Source: Plectrocnemia conspersa
Lineage: Eukaryota; Arthropoda; Insecta; Trichoptera; Polycentropodidae
DNA: 64,000 bases
Assembly (NCBI GenBank): GCA_009617715.1
Contig: VTFK01000086.1
Location: 434,001-498,000, forward strand
Direction of reading: 5' to 3'
Shown: positions 52,031-63,225 of the stretch, piece after piece
How positions within the stretch are numbered: the first letter of the stretch is position 1
Layout: the number at the start of each line of letters is the position of its first letter
Program-made: the position numbers and the translations under genes
The notes under the pieces: generated by a model
The model's input: the letters and a program-made list of their open reading frames with translations, nothing else
Databases searched by the model: none
What the model was told of the DNA's origin: nothing

Positions 52031-52320
52031 AAGTTACGAGCGATATTTTATTTATTGTATGTATGTATGGTGTGGTGAGTTCACGTGTTGTTGATGAAAA
52101 AGGTTAAACGTTCAAAGTTTAAAAGTTTTTTATTTATTGCGTCAAAATTGATTTACAATGGAAAGTGTTTTGTTCAAAATATGCTATCTAATGGGGTCAG
52201 GTTTTGTTCTTTAAAAATATGAAACAGCTATTTGCTATTACAATCGCTCGAGAAATATGTGAATAAGAAAATAGGCTCGTGCAAAAACATGCTATTTGGT
52301 GAAAAATATATATTTATTTA
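52031..52320. other. AT-rich spacer
   Basis: Nothing recognised. Confidence 0.4.
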
Positions 52321-52515
52321 GTATCACAGATCTGACCATCATGACTTGACAGGTTCATTATACAAATAATATTTATATTATTAAATGCACACTTAAAATA
52401 GATGATCACCATCCCGACATATTTTTTCCGGCCCCATTGGCTATCGCAGAAAACATTATTGCGTTCTAGCCACGACAAGCAAGAATAAGAGACGCGATCG
52501 CGACTCTCAAGTACA
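52321..52515 (-). repeat. Unidentified dispersed repeat D, copy 2
   Basis: Collinear with 33181-33415 (CAGATCTGACCATCATGACTT, TGCACACTTAAAATAGATGA, GACGCGATCGCGACT). The minus strand is open here for 112 codons (52314-52652), the second longest frame in the window. I cannot place the peptide, and the 33-kb copy does not keep one open frame, so coding is doubtful. Confidence 0.65.
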
Positions 52516-53870
52516 GTAATCGTCAAGCTTTTGAACCTCACAACTAAACAACTAAACTCAAAATTGACTATCCCGCGGATCACTGCCATGATTTTTTTAT
52601 ACAAGTAACCTTCTAAATATGAAATGATACTTGTTTTTTCACTGCAAACCATTTGTTAAAAATGTATATTTAATTTATAATATAATATAAATCCTAATAA
52701 GTAATAACAGATATATACATTATGAAAACTAATTATAACAGAAATGTTATTTTAGTTTATTATTAATATTTAAGGAACAATTTGAACCTATTCATCATAT
52801 ATGTTTTTTTTATACAATAAAAATTATTTTGTTTAAGACTGCTAATTGTGCAAAAAGTTTAGTTATCTACGTGTAAAGTTGTAAATTAATATTAACATAT
52901 ACGCAGTCTTTTATCTGTCTGTATACGATGTTTTGGAAGTCGAGCTAGATTAGGGTTAGCGTGAAGAGGGAAGCGGCTGCTATATCAATCTCGTCTATTG
53001 ATGATGAGTGGCTCATCTTGGTTCGAGTTTGTACGAATCCTAATTTGTCCAAATTATAGAGCTAGTTTTAATATTTATGAAATATTCAGAAAGTAGATGA
53101 AATGTAAATACATATGTAGTAAAATAGAAGCAAAGTTGTTTTAATAGTTTTGCAATTCTGCCGCTTCCGACAAATTACGTGTACTGTTAATTTTTAAGGT
53201 AAAAGAAAAAATGCAAATGTTTTCCTAAATTTTCCTAATTTCAAGGACTAATAATAAAAAATAAATTGACTCGTGATATAGTATTTTGACTATAAGCTAT
53301 TATAATAGTTTATAATAAATAAAATATATGTCACTGATTAACAGACTTCGATCTAAGACTGGTGTCTCACAACTTACTAAGTTAATTTCTGTGTTTTAGC
53401 CCGTTGAAATGTATTCGGCTAACGCTTGACACATTGTTACGGAAGATTTAACTATTATTATAAATAATAATATGTTTTTTTTTATGTCGATGTATAAAAA
53501 AATCCGTAGTAAAAATGAGAAATAAAGATCACCATAAAAAAAATACTGATTCAAAATCAAGGTTAAACTTTTTAAAAACAATTGTATATATTATAAAAAA
53601 ATAGTGTAAAATCTATTAAAAACAAGGGTTTCAAAAAAAATAACAATTGTGAAATGTTAAAATCAAATAAATGATTTGTCAAATAGATTAAAGTAAATCC
53701 TTTTTTAAGGTGCATAAGTACTTCAGAAAGATATAAAAAAATAAAACTAATAATTCATATAAAAATTAATAAAATCCGTGTATTTTTAATGCATAAAATT
53801 ATATTCACGCCATTGTCAAATTTTTTGGGACTGTAAAAACTAATAAGAACAAGATTTTCTTTGATCCCAA
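52516..53870. other. AT-rich stretch
   Basis: A GC-richer patch at 52920-53040 carries a weak B-box-like GGTTCGAGTTT that I did not accept as a SINE. Nothing else recognised. Confidence 0.4.
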
Positions 53871-53978
53871 ATGGCAGTCGCTTTAGAGGGCCCCGGCACA
53901 CCCAGTGACCTCAACTCCAGAGACTGCGCTCCCAAAGTTACCGCCATTCAAGCCAAGGAACGAGAAGATTCTAAATAA
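53871..53978 (+). CDS. Doubtful 35-codon ORF in a GC-rich patch
   Basis: An ATG at 53871 opens a 35-residue frame ending TAA at 53976-53978, starting MAVALEGPGTPSDLNSRD. It coincides with a short GC-rich patch (53880-53965) that stands out from its AT-rich flanks. The peptide is polar and unrecognised. It may be a fragment of a mobile-element ORF or an orphan exon; no splice sites support it. Confidence 0.12.
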   Translation: MAVALEGPGTPSDLNSRDCAPKVTAIQAKEREDSK

Positions 53979-54860
53979 TTAAATAGTATGCAAATGCTTT
54001 GAATTACTTTTCATTAAGATTCAATTATATATCTGGCTTTTCTCATGCAGGTTCATGCTTTAAATTGTTTCTAATAATTTTGAGAGGGGTGGAAATACCT
54101 CTTTTGTACACTTCTAAATGTACTTTTAATCATTGCTATCCGAATATTTTATGTATCCTTTCATTTAATGAAAATTTTTGAGTATTACATCTAATCAGTA
54201 TACAACTGTATTGATTGTTTCTTTCAAAAATCAAACAAAAGTACAATTAAAAGTAATACAAAACCTTTAGAACAAGTTGTAAAAAAATAATTGAAAATGA
54301 AACGTAAAAACAAAATCAAATTTTAATAAGCTAATTTAAAATATATCAGGATGTCTCCCATTCTTGATGATTAAGAAACAAAATTACCAAATTGAATTGC
54401 ATAAGCCATGGTAAAGATCCTGATTTTAACTACATAATTTATAAAGGCAAATTCTTATATTATATAATAGATGAATTATTGTTTAAGAAAATACTATAAC
54501 ACACGTTTAGTTGTATGCATGTAAAAAAATCATTAAAAGTTTTTCGAGATTATTTTATCTTATATGGCTCATGGCTTTGGACTATAAGATCTAAATATTT
54601 TTCAATTAAAATTACTTGTATGAAAATTCAAAGTCTCCATAGCAAGGTATACAACACTTTAGAAAAAAAATATAGGTAGCTACCATTAACATACGAATTT
54701 CAGAAAAGTTGGAAAAAAAACATAAATAAACCCAGCTAAGCTATGATTATGAGTCGCAAATCTCATCAATAAGAGTACGAGTAATATAATTAATTGAATA
54801 TATGGTAATAGTTGAGAATAATTTGCACACTATCAAATTAACAAAAGTTCATTAAGGGAG
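53979..54860. other. AT-rich spacer
   Basis: Nothing recognised. Confidence 0.45.
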
Positions 54861-55140
54861 AAACGCATTACTCGACGTTAAATTTAATCGTTACGGCGAC
54901 GTAACGGTTAAGTACGGCGGCAGTAAAACGTGTCACAAATGCGTTTTTCCTAACGTAATAAATTTTCACGGAAAACCGCAAAGCACGCCATCCATATGAA
55001 AACCGACGCAAATACTTCAACTGGCTCTGACTGAGGGAAAACTCAAAAAGTCACGGTCGTAATCGCGTTACGGACAAAGTTTGTATTTGCTATAGCAGAT
55101 ATTTCAGTAGAACGAGGCCAGTAATCGCTCAGAATATTGC
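54861..55140. other. GC-richer island
   Basis: Unique, CpG-containing sequence (for example around 54880-54920 and 55040-55075) without an open frame. Candidate regulatory element. Confidence 0.35.
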
Positions 55141-56570
55141 TATATATTTAATATATATATATATATGTGTTGTGTGATTAGTGTGTAATTTAAATTATTA
55201 AACTGTTGGTCATGGTGCATACATTAATAATATAGGTGTATAGTTATATGCAGTGGCAGTTTGTAATAAAAATTTTAGAGATACTAAATAATTTTAATGT
55301 TTGTTTATTTATATTCAATTTAATATTTATAGAGGCAAATGGCGCAATATTTTAATGTGACGCTATGGTTTAACAATGCAATGATATTATAAAAATAAAA
55401 GTCCTGGACATTATTTTTAATAATATATAAACATATGTTTTTTTTAATAATTTTCTACATCTTATCATCAATTGAATCAATAAATGCATTTTTTGTCATA
55501 TAGACATCGCCAGTTTTTAAAATGAAGAGTTTCAATGTAATAAGCATAATCTCAATTAAAATATGAACCAGTAATTACAGCATAAACTTAAAATTATAAA
55601 ATACAGGTACCGAACAAAGTACTTCCTAACTTCCGAATTTAGACTTTATGACAAATATCATAATAACTGAAAAAAAAAAAAATCACGCCTCATATGCGTG
55701 TGTATGTGCATAGACAGAAACCAGTGATTAATAAAAAATTTTATGCCACTCCTCCCTGAAGAAAGATACGAATTCTAGGCTAAAATATCTCAAAAAAGGC
55801 TTTGAACCAACAATATAAATTTCTCTCTCATTTCCTTTTAAAAAAAGGGTAAATCAACTTTTAATTTCAAAGTGAAATTTAATATTTTTCCATACAAAAA
55901 CCAGTGCCTTTTTGTGTAATAACACAACTTTTTAAAAATTGATGATTAAAATACCATATGAATTTTACAACACATATAAAGGCAAACATTTTTAATATCA
56001 ATATTTTTGCAAGCTCATTATTGTCTAGTCCCAAAAACATTAAAATAAACACGTCGACAGTAACATAAATAGTTCAGTGAAAAGTAGCTATTATTTTATT
56101 ATATATTATATATAACTGACCTATCTCTCATTGATTAAAATTCAAAGGAAATAGTCACTCCCTTGAGTTATATGATTATTTGATTGTTGGATATCAGCTG
56201 ATAATTCTAGAATTCATAACGACTTTAAACAAATATAATTTAGTAACTTGATTCCTCTCTTATGGCCCGACAACAACATTTATCATTCCAAGGTTTGTTT
56301 CGTTTATTGTATGAGGTTTTTGTTATTTGTTATTATATTATATATGGTACTCCTAATAAGTTTTTCTAGTTCCAAAAGCTATCTTAGTAAATTTTTATTT
56401 TAAAGCATATGTTATAATTTGATAAAAAAAATTAAATATAAAATAAATACTAAGGCTTATCGATTCCATATATTCTAATAAATTATTTCGCTGAATAATA
56501 TACACACGTATATAAAATTTTATAGTTGAAAGACCTCACAAATTAAGAACATCTGATGTTACCGCAAAGA
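55141..56570. other. AT-rich stretch
   Basis: A short (AT) run lies at 55151-55166. Nothing else recognised. Confidence 0.45.
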
Positions 56571-57540
56571 AATAAAACAAAGATTGCGGCCTCACATCAA
56601 TATGATTGTAAAAAGCCACACAAATAAACCGGAATATCATTTCATTTCAATTAAACAATGTCATTATTTACTTTTTTTATTAAATCCAAATATAGAAGAA
56701 AGCCAGAAGCAATTAACACATCGAAAGCGAGCCTCACGATGGATTGAATCGTCACTGTTAACTTTTATCAAGTTGCATAACACGTTGCGCAACGTTATCC
56801 GATACGACTTTTTGTTTGTAAATAAATATTACGTATATGAATAATGTACAACATTTTTTTTGTTAGATTCAGTGCTAAAACTCGTTCCATTACCATGCAT
56901 TTATAGGTGATAAATCACCGCACAGGCATAGTCGTCAAAGAGTTGAACGAACGCAGTTTGTGGCCTTGGTTGCGGCTGCTTAACGATTTTATTAAACTTT
57001 TACTGCATTTTGTTAAAGTTAAGCATTGGATAAAATAATAAATAAACCAGCAAAAATGTGTCTGCATGTATTAACTGTATAACGTTGAATGAATGTGCCT
57101 GCATTAAATTAGCTTGAATTAGCGCCTCGGCACAAAATACTTCCAAATAAGATAACAGCTTTTTGCATTCATAAATTTTAAAGTCATGCTATCGTGACGA
57201 CAGTGGCTCGGACCGCAACAATGCAAATATCCAAAGTTTCGCTATAACCGTACGTAAACGACATTTGCATAAGCGCTCAAAAATAGTATGCATGTGAATC
57301 ATTTGACTCCATTTATATTTTATAGTTTTTACGTCTGTGGTTTGAGATATTTTTTATATAAATAAACAAGAATTTTAAAGCTGAATATTCGCGTATAACG
57401 ACCCGTTAACAATATCAAGTTACGACTAACAACGTCGAAACTGTTACTCAATAGCGTACCGTTCATTTTACGTGATTGACAAGGTTTGTTTCTGAACGCT
57501 AATTTGCCTTTATTATACGCCATTATATTATACAGATATT
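56571..57540. promoter_or_regulatory. GC-richer island with paired octamer words
   Basis: The 86-codon plus frame at 56584-56844 and the 64-codon minus frame at 57329-57523 match nothing. Two perfect POU-type octamers face each other: ATGCAAAT at 57221-57228 and ATTTGCAT at 57263-57270. Motifs are direct observation; regulatory function is inference. Confidence 0.3.
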
Positions 57541-59050
57541 AATGGGACATAAAAAAACACGTTATTGATAAAAAGCGCGTAAAGTTATTGACTTATGTAT
57601 ACATAAAAAAATCCTTTATTTAAATTAAATTTTAAATGCCAATAAGAGCGGAAAAAAATATTTATAAGTAATTGATCAATGAAAAATATAGTACAATAGT
57701 CCCACATTATGAATGAATAAACACATCAATGCACATGGTATTATAAAAATATGTTTAATTACCCGTGTAATTTTAAACAGCAACATTATTATATAAATAT
57801 GTATTTTTATTTCTAGTCGTATTTTTTTCAAAGCACATTCTCGATATCTTTAAAATCGCAAAACGTGAACTTTACATTATGACCAAAGAGACCGCGTCTT
57901 AGTGTGCAATTTTAACTTTCAAAGCTGGTGCGAATTTTGATATTAAGATTTAACCTTTGATAAACGTTATACACGACCATTTTTTGCGAATTAGACACGC
58001 CATTAAATTCACTATTTTGCAGTACGTAATCAAATATGAAATCGCAAGTCCGGAATTGCATTATTTAAAAAACAATTTTAATCATCATGTACCTTAACGT
58101 TTTAAAGTAATAAAATGTACGATGAAGACATACTTCAAATGATAAAGTATACAAGTTTGTAAGAATTCAAGAAAGTTATGGAAATTATACTGGGAGATTT
58201 ATATTAGAAAATATATTAGAAAATCTAATAAACAAACAGATAAGATGGTATATGTACATGAGTCGATCATAACATTAATTTAAAATTTAAAAATGAGTAT
58301 TTCGACTATAAAAAAAACTGCGAAGATTTCTTAACTGTCACTTTTTATTTTCTATGCACAATTAAATCTGTCAATACTACTTGATTATTAATTATAGTAA
58401 GAAAAGAATGAGATATCTATTGATTTTCACCTAGTTTATTATAGATATTATTATTATTAAAACATCTTCACTTTTAATTGCAATATTATTGTTGAAGTTT
58501 ATTTTATCATTTAATTTATTTATTTTTGAAATATATGTATTGCTTTTTACTAAAAAAGTATTCGCAATTTAAAAAAAATCAATATGCTACAATAAAAATA
58601 TTTAATACTACTTCATTGTGAACACCTTGCTTTCTATATAAAAAAAGGCTTAAAAACACATAATGAAAGAAAAATGCAACTTATCAAAAAAGGGTAAGAT
58701 TATGTTCTTTCTAAAAGAAAATAAGGAAGTATTTTTTTCTTAAAAACAAATATCACAAGTAAAAATAAAGAAAAAGGTAACGGCCTAAGAATAGCAGAAT
58801 CTAGTAAAGTCGTAAGAAGAAACAATTATGGGGTTACATTACAATCCACCGCGTTCATAAAAATAGGTACTAAATTAAATTAAATCTTAGCTATTTTTTT
58901 ATGTTTATATCAAAATCCGTCTATAAGCCAGAAATAAGCTTTAATTTGCAACATAATTTAAATATAAATACTCTGGTTTCTTTAACGAGCTCGAAAAAGT
59001 TAAAATTTTGATAAAAAAAAAGTGGTTAGATAGTCTAGTTTCTATTGTTC
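57541..59050. other. AT-rich non-coding stretch
   Basis: Nothing recognised apart from a weak GC-richer patch at 57830-57990. Confidence 0.45.
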
Positions 59051-59312
59051 TATAAGTACCATATTTTATAAGTAACATTTATTATTTTATAAAAAGCGTT
59101 TATTATTTATAAATAGAATTTTTTATTTCATAAATGGCATTCATTATTTTAAAAGTAGATTTTATTATTGATATAAGTAGCAAATTACAAATATCAAAAA
59201 ACTTTTTTATAAATAGCATTTCTATTTTTTTATAGCATAAATATTATTTTATTGCCAATATTATTAGTAGCAAAATGTTTTTTTAATACCATTTTTTATT
59301 TTTATAAATACC
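59051..59312. repeat. Degenerate tandem repeat, about 21-bp unit
   Basis: Units of the form TATAARTAGCATTTATTATTT start near 59067, 59088, 59108, 59129, 59150 and 59172. Weaker units follow at 59208 and to about 59312. Divergence between units shows it is old. Confidence 0.75.
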
Positions 59313-59331
59313 AGCTATATAGAACCGTTCG

Positions 59332-59886
59332 TTAACGTTGAGCCCCTATTTTTGTTAGCAACATCTTTCTGATATTAGATTCCTTTAAATACATAACCAC
59401 GCTAAATCCATGTTCAACTATATAAGACGACGGAAATGAAAATTTTAGAGCCACAGCCCATACTTCTGAATTAAATGTTGATACCTTTTTCCTAACTAGA
59501 ATACTTGAATCAACATTTTTAGTCTTCATTTATCGATATTTCAATTAATTGCTCTTGTAATTTGCAATTTTGATTCATTAGTACATAAGAACAGTACCAA
59601 ACCCCAATCAGGAATCTTTATTGTGGAATAAAATCGATATGGAATACTTCCAAAAGCTGACAATAAATAAAAAAACGGCATAATTACGTTTTTCTACTAA
59701 GAAAATATTCGGAAATTCGTAAAATTCTTTGCGCCCTAAATTTAATTTATACAACACTAGTGTCGATACGAATTCAGTAATAACAGCCTTTGAGCTCATC
59801 TTCTTGCAGCTGTAAATTTGTTTCGTCAAATTTGTTAAATAAATCAGACAAATTGTATATGTCACATTTAACCCTTTTAGTGCCAA
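59332..59886 (-). pseudogene. Broken hAT transposase (ZBED5/FAM200-like), C-terminal half
   Basis: Read on the minus strand, 59886-59608 encodes SKAVITEFVSTLVLYKLNLG followed by RKEFYEFPNIF. Near 59565-59530, in another frame, comes LQEQLIEISINED. The frame at 59529-59332 encodes FPSSYIVEHGFSVVMYL. These are ordered landmarks of the C-terminal region and dimerisation domain of hAT-derived ZBED5/FAM200/SCAND3-type proteins (compare the FPTTYLCERGFSAL motif). At least two frameshifts and internal stops separate the pieces. No N-terminal BED finger or catalytic core is recognisable upstream. A decayed hAT insertion fits best; a recently lost domesticated gene is possible but unsupported. Confidence 0.78.
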
Positions 59887-60352
59887 GCGAAATTAGGCGG
59901 TGTAATCTAACAATACCAAACACTTTTTTTGGAAGTATGGATATAACAGAAAAAAAATATTTCTGAAAAGTTTAATTATTTGTGTTAACCACTATTTAAT
60001 ATAGGAAGAAAATTTAATCCAGTTTATACAAGTAAATACACAAAAAGTATAGAAAAATATTATTTCATAATTTTACAAATAAAAATATAAAACTTGAAAC
60101 GGACACCGGCATAGTTACGGCATTCAAGCGGTTATACTTAAACCAATAAATTTCTCGTACAAAATCATTTTTGGTTTCAAAAAACTATATGAATCGAAGA
60201 TATCGTTTAATGCCAGAACCTTTTAACAGTGTGGAGTAGCAAACAAGTGTAGTCCTCGTCGTTTTCAAAGCAAATGTGTACAAACAATCAATATATTATA
60301 GTAAATATGTAGTCAATTGCTCTAATTATATATTCTAATGAGTGATACAGAA
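59887..60352. other. AT-rich spacer
   Basis: Could contain decayed upstream hAT sequence, but nothing recognisable remains. Confidence 0.4.
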
Positions 60353-61428
60353 CACTACACTCTCTGGAAGTCCGAACCGAAGTTCAACTGAAGTCGGCCG
60401 AGGTCACCGACTTTTAAGTAGCGGCCACACTGCCACAAATTTCATATGCCGTCCAGACGGCGGGCGTAAATGACGTCCGCACGGCGGCTGCTGTCATGTA
60501 CAGCTGGCATATTTGCGCGCGATCAAAAAATGTGCTAAATAATCGCAAATTTTAAATTGTCATATTATTAAAATTACGCTACTGATAATTATAAAAGTTT
60601 GTGTGGGCACTCACAAATACAATATCAGTGACTACTTTTCGGTCGTAAATATACAATTTACGCAAAATCTTTGTCGGCTTTTGAAAAATGCCATATGGCA
60701 TAAAAATGATACTTCAGAATACAATCACCACATCTGTGACTATCCTAGAATTTGTCGCCATCGATTTTAAATAAGAATTCGTTATGGTGTGACATTTATA
60801 TAAACCGATCTAGGAAAATACATAAGGATATTCGAAACGATTTTTTTTTACAAAATCAAGTACCACTAATTATTTTTTAATTATTCAATTTTATGTGAAA
60901 AAAATATATAATAACGATATCTGTTAGAAGAATATACTATCAAAAATATAATTAATCCCTTTTGGTGCCCTAAAATATTCAAAGATGTCAGTAAGAGTCT
61001 GAGCATGTGGTATTATAACTTGACCACGTGATCACAATGTAGCGCTTGTCATGCGTGTTAACCATAGGACGCCTACGCGCATACTAAAATTGAACCGAGT
61101 TACTCGTTCTATCGCAGTTTGCGAAAAACCATATCATTATCTCTCTCACTGTCGTCACTTTACACGCGAAAAAGCGAAAGGAGAAGTATCTCACCGCTCG
61201 CGCTCGAAAAAGCAGCTCCGACTTCGGTCCATTTGCCGACAATGTTCGGAAGCGCTCGAAGCTGTCCAAGTCGACTGAATTACCCCCACTTTACCTTCCG
61301 TTCTCGGTAACCTCAAACAACTTCCGAGAGGTTTTAGAGCGGGCAGAACCGAACTCGACTGTAGTAACTCACTATATTCTCTATCCTTAGCCAACCTTGG
61401 CCAACTTCCAGAGAGTGTAGTGCAGGCA
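60353..61428 (+). mobile_element. Non-autonomous TIR element, copy 4
   Basis: Near full-length (about 1.08 kb), same orientation as copy 1. The left end has lost the outermost TIR bases and starts CACTACACTCTCTGG; the right end CAGAGAGTGTAGTGCAGGCA is intact. It keeps the central segment (about 61000-61110) missing from copy 1. Overlapping frames of 61-112 codons at 61051-61529 lie on both strands over the GC-rich end and recur in copies 2 and 3, so they follow the repeat and are not genes. Confidence 0.85.
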
Positions 61429-62150
61429 TAAGAATTTTTGCTACTAAATACTGTCGATGAATCACACATGCAAAGCGAATACATTTGACACCAAACTTTT
61501 TCAAAAATTAAATAAGCTCTCGATTGCACCCTATCATTGCTGAAGCCCCACCGGTAGCAACGGACATGATTTTTTTGACTTCAAAAATATCTTTCAAAAT
61601 ATTAAAAATTGATTCATTTTTAGAATAAGTTATCAATTTTTAGCAAAATAATTCCTGTGTATTTTTTTCTTGTATAAATCGAACATATACTAAATGTAAA
61701 GCTTCATTTCCTGGTAAAATAAACTCATTGAGTTGTAAAATAATTTGAGTCATTTCAAAATATCAAAAAACGCATTATATTTTATTTAAAATATAATTTC
61801 TTTATTATAAAAATAAAATAAAATGTAAGACTGTAACATATATAATGTATTGAACTGATATATAAGATACGATAAACCAACACACAGAAATTAGTGTGTA
61901 CGAATGCACTGTATATAGGACTTTGTCCCTAATTAAAAAAGCCAAATTTATCGACGTGTGTAAGTTAAAAAATATCTCGCAATTAAGAGAGCATAGTTTT
62001 TATTAAAATTTGTGAATAATTATTGTGAAAAAAATGAAAGGGATATTTTTGACACCAATTCGGTTTGCAGCTCTCTCATTTGACAATATATAAATATCTT
62101 TTCAATTTAAGGACACACAAACCAGACAGCTCTTCGCCCATTTACAAAGC
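61429..62150. other. AT-rich spacer
   Basis: Nothing recognised. Confidence 0.4.
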
Positions 62151-62581
62151 GAATAACGGTGATAAGCACTTTTCTCATAGGCCTACGTATTTCATTACTC
62201 ATTTTTTATGGCCACGCGCGTTTATGAAGTTATATTGTTGGCCGTCTTCGGATTTATCGTTGGCAGAGGCCTGTCACAGCACACGGCCGCGGTAAATTGA
62301 AGCGTTAAACACGTCCCACGTGTCTGGGCAATGGTACGTGGACATCCCATCGTCGCGAACACGTGTCCGCGCGTCTTGTCCCCTTTTGTTCGCCGTCCAT
62401 TAATCAAGCGTTATCGCGCGGCGCTAGCTTTGTTCATCCGCTTCGGCTGCAGCAGCTCTACTCTTTACCGAAGCGAGATGCGACCTCTGATAAGGGCGGC
62501 TACACGTGGAACGACACGTCTGATTCGCTCTATTGTCGGCCAAAGAACGACCAAACCAGCATCCTTCAAAACGCCAGAGGT
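62151..62581 (+). promoter_or_regulatory. CpG-rich block with E-boxes and a 5' splice-site match
   Basis: The most CpG-dense unique block in the window. It holds three CACGTG palindromes (62317-62322, 62360-62365, 62503-62508) and one TACGTG (62335-62340). It closes with CCAGAG/GTGAGC, a good 5' splice-site match with GT at 62580-62581. An 83-codon plus frame from 62331 stays open to this site but reads as Arg-rich sequence of no known family. It may be a promoter with a first exon of a plus-strand gene continuing to the right. Target factors would be bHLH proteins (Myc/USF/CLOCK-type boxes) or, for ACGTG cores, HIF-type factors; this is inference. Confidence 0.4.
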
Positions 62582-62884
62582 GAGCTAGAACACAATGATC
62601 ATATACACTATCTATTATAGTGTGATATTTGACTTTGAATCAGTCAAGAAGCTGTAGAACAAACATGATATTATTTCCTCAACAGATGATTTTGCAATTA
62701 ATAATCAAAATTTATAGCGAGTCAAAGTAAATTCATTAGAAATCTCTACAAATCCGTATTTGTATCGCAGTGTTTTTTTTTTGCGAGCATTGAGGTACAA
62801 TTTATAGTATTCTCTACATAAAATCGCAACTACGGCTACTAAAAATATGTGGTCAATTACGATGTGGCGACCACACAAATAGGT
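62582..62884. other. AT-rich spacer
   Basis: TGTGGTC and GACCACA (about 62849-62876) form a short stem. Nothing else recognised. Confidence 0.4.
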
Positions 62885-62892
62885 TCACACAC

Positions 62893-63225
62893 AAAAAGGG
62901 GGGAGGAGGAGAGGGCAGACGGTCTGAGATACGAGACGGCTGAGGCACCAGACAAGAGACAGGCAGAGACGACAAACAGCAGCCACCCGGAGGAACCAGC
63001 TACGCGCCCTCACCGTCAGACTTGAAGATCACACCTGACACTCGCCGCACGCAGCCACAAGAACCCTGAGAAGCATCTACCGACATCACCACCTGCGCCA
63101 CCTTCACCTTCATCGCGAGAAGCGTCCCACCGTAATCGTCCATTGTCACGTGTAAATATCACTTAATAAAACAATCCATCTAGATTCACACAAGAGTCTC
63201 GTTGGCCGCGCGTTCAACGCGCCCC
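62893..63225 (+). mobile_element. LTR-like segment with poly-A signal (tentative)
   Basis: Starts with a polypurine run (62893-62915, A5 G6 then AGGAGG), continues with a strongly T-poor, CpG-rich stretch, and reaches AATAAA at 63165-63170. It ends in the GC hairpin GCGCGTTCAACGCGC (63208-63222). Polypurine tract, asymmetric R/U5-like composition and poly-A signal fit a solo LTR of a retrotransposon. I could not define TG...CA ends or a target-site duplication. A gapped resemblance to 15553-15620 around GACATCA-CCTGCGCCA suggests a shared family. The alternative is a 3' UTR of an unseen gene. Confidence 0.4.

Noticed and set aside
52930..53040. Possible tRNA-like unit with TAGCGTGAAGAGG and GGTTCGAGTTT.
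   Set aside because: Box spacing is long and the match weak; no second copy or body homology seen.
61051..61529. Frames of 61-112 codons over the right end of TIR copy 4, with relatives in copies 2 and 3 (19428-19613, 31233-31451).
   Set aside because: They recur because the repeat recurs, occur on both strands of the GC-rich end and show no transposase motif.
62331..62620. Arg-rich overlapping frames in the CpG-rich block (85 codons each).
   Set aside because: Arg-rich content follows from CpG density and both strands are open; only the splice-site match and E-boxes are retained as observations.
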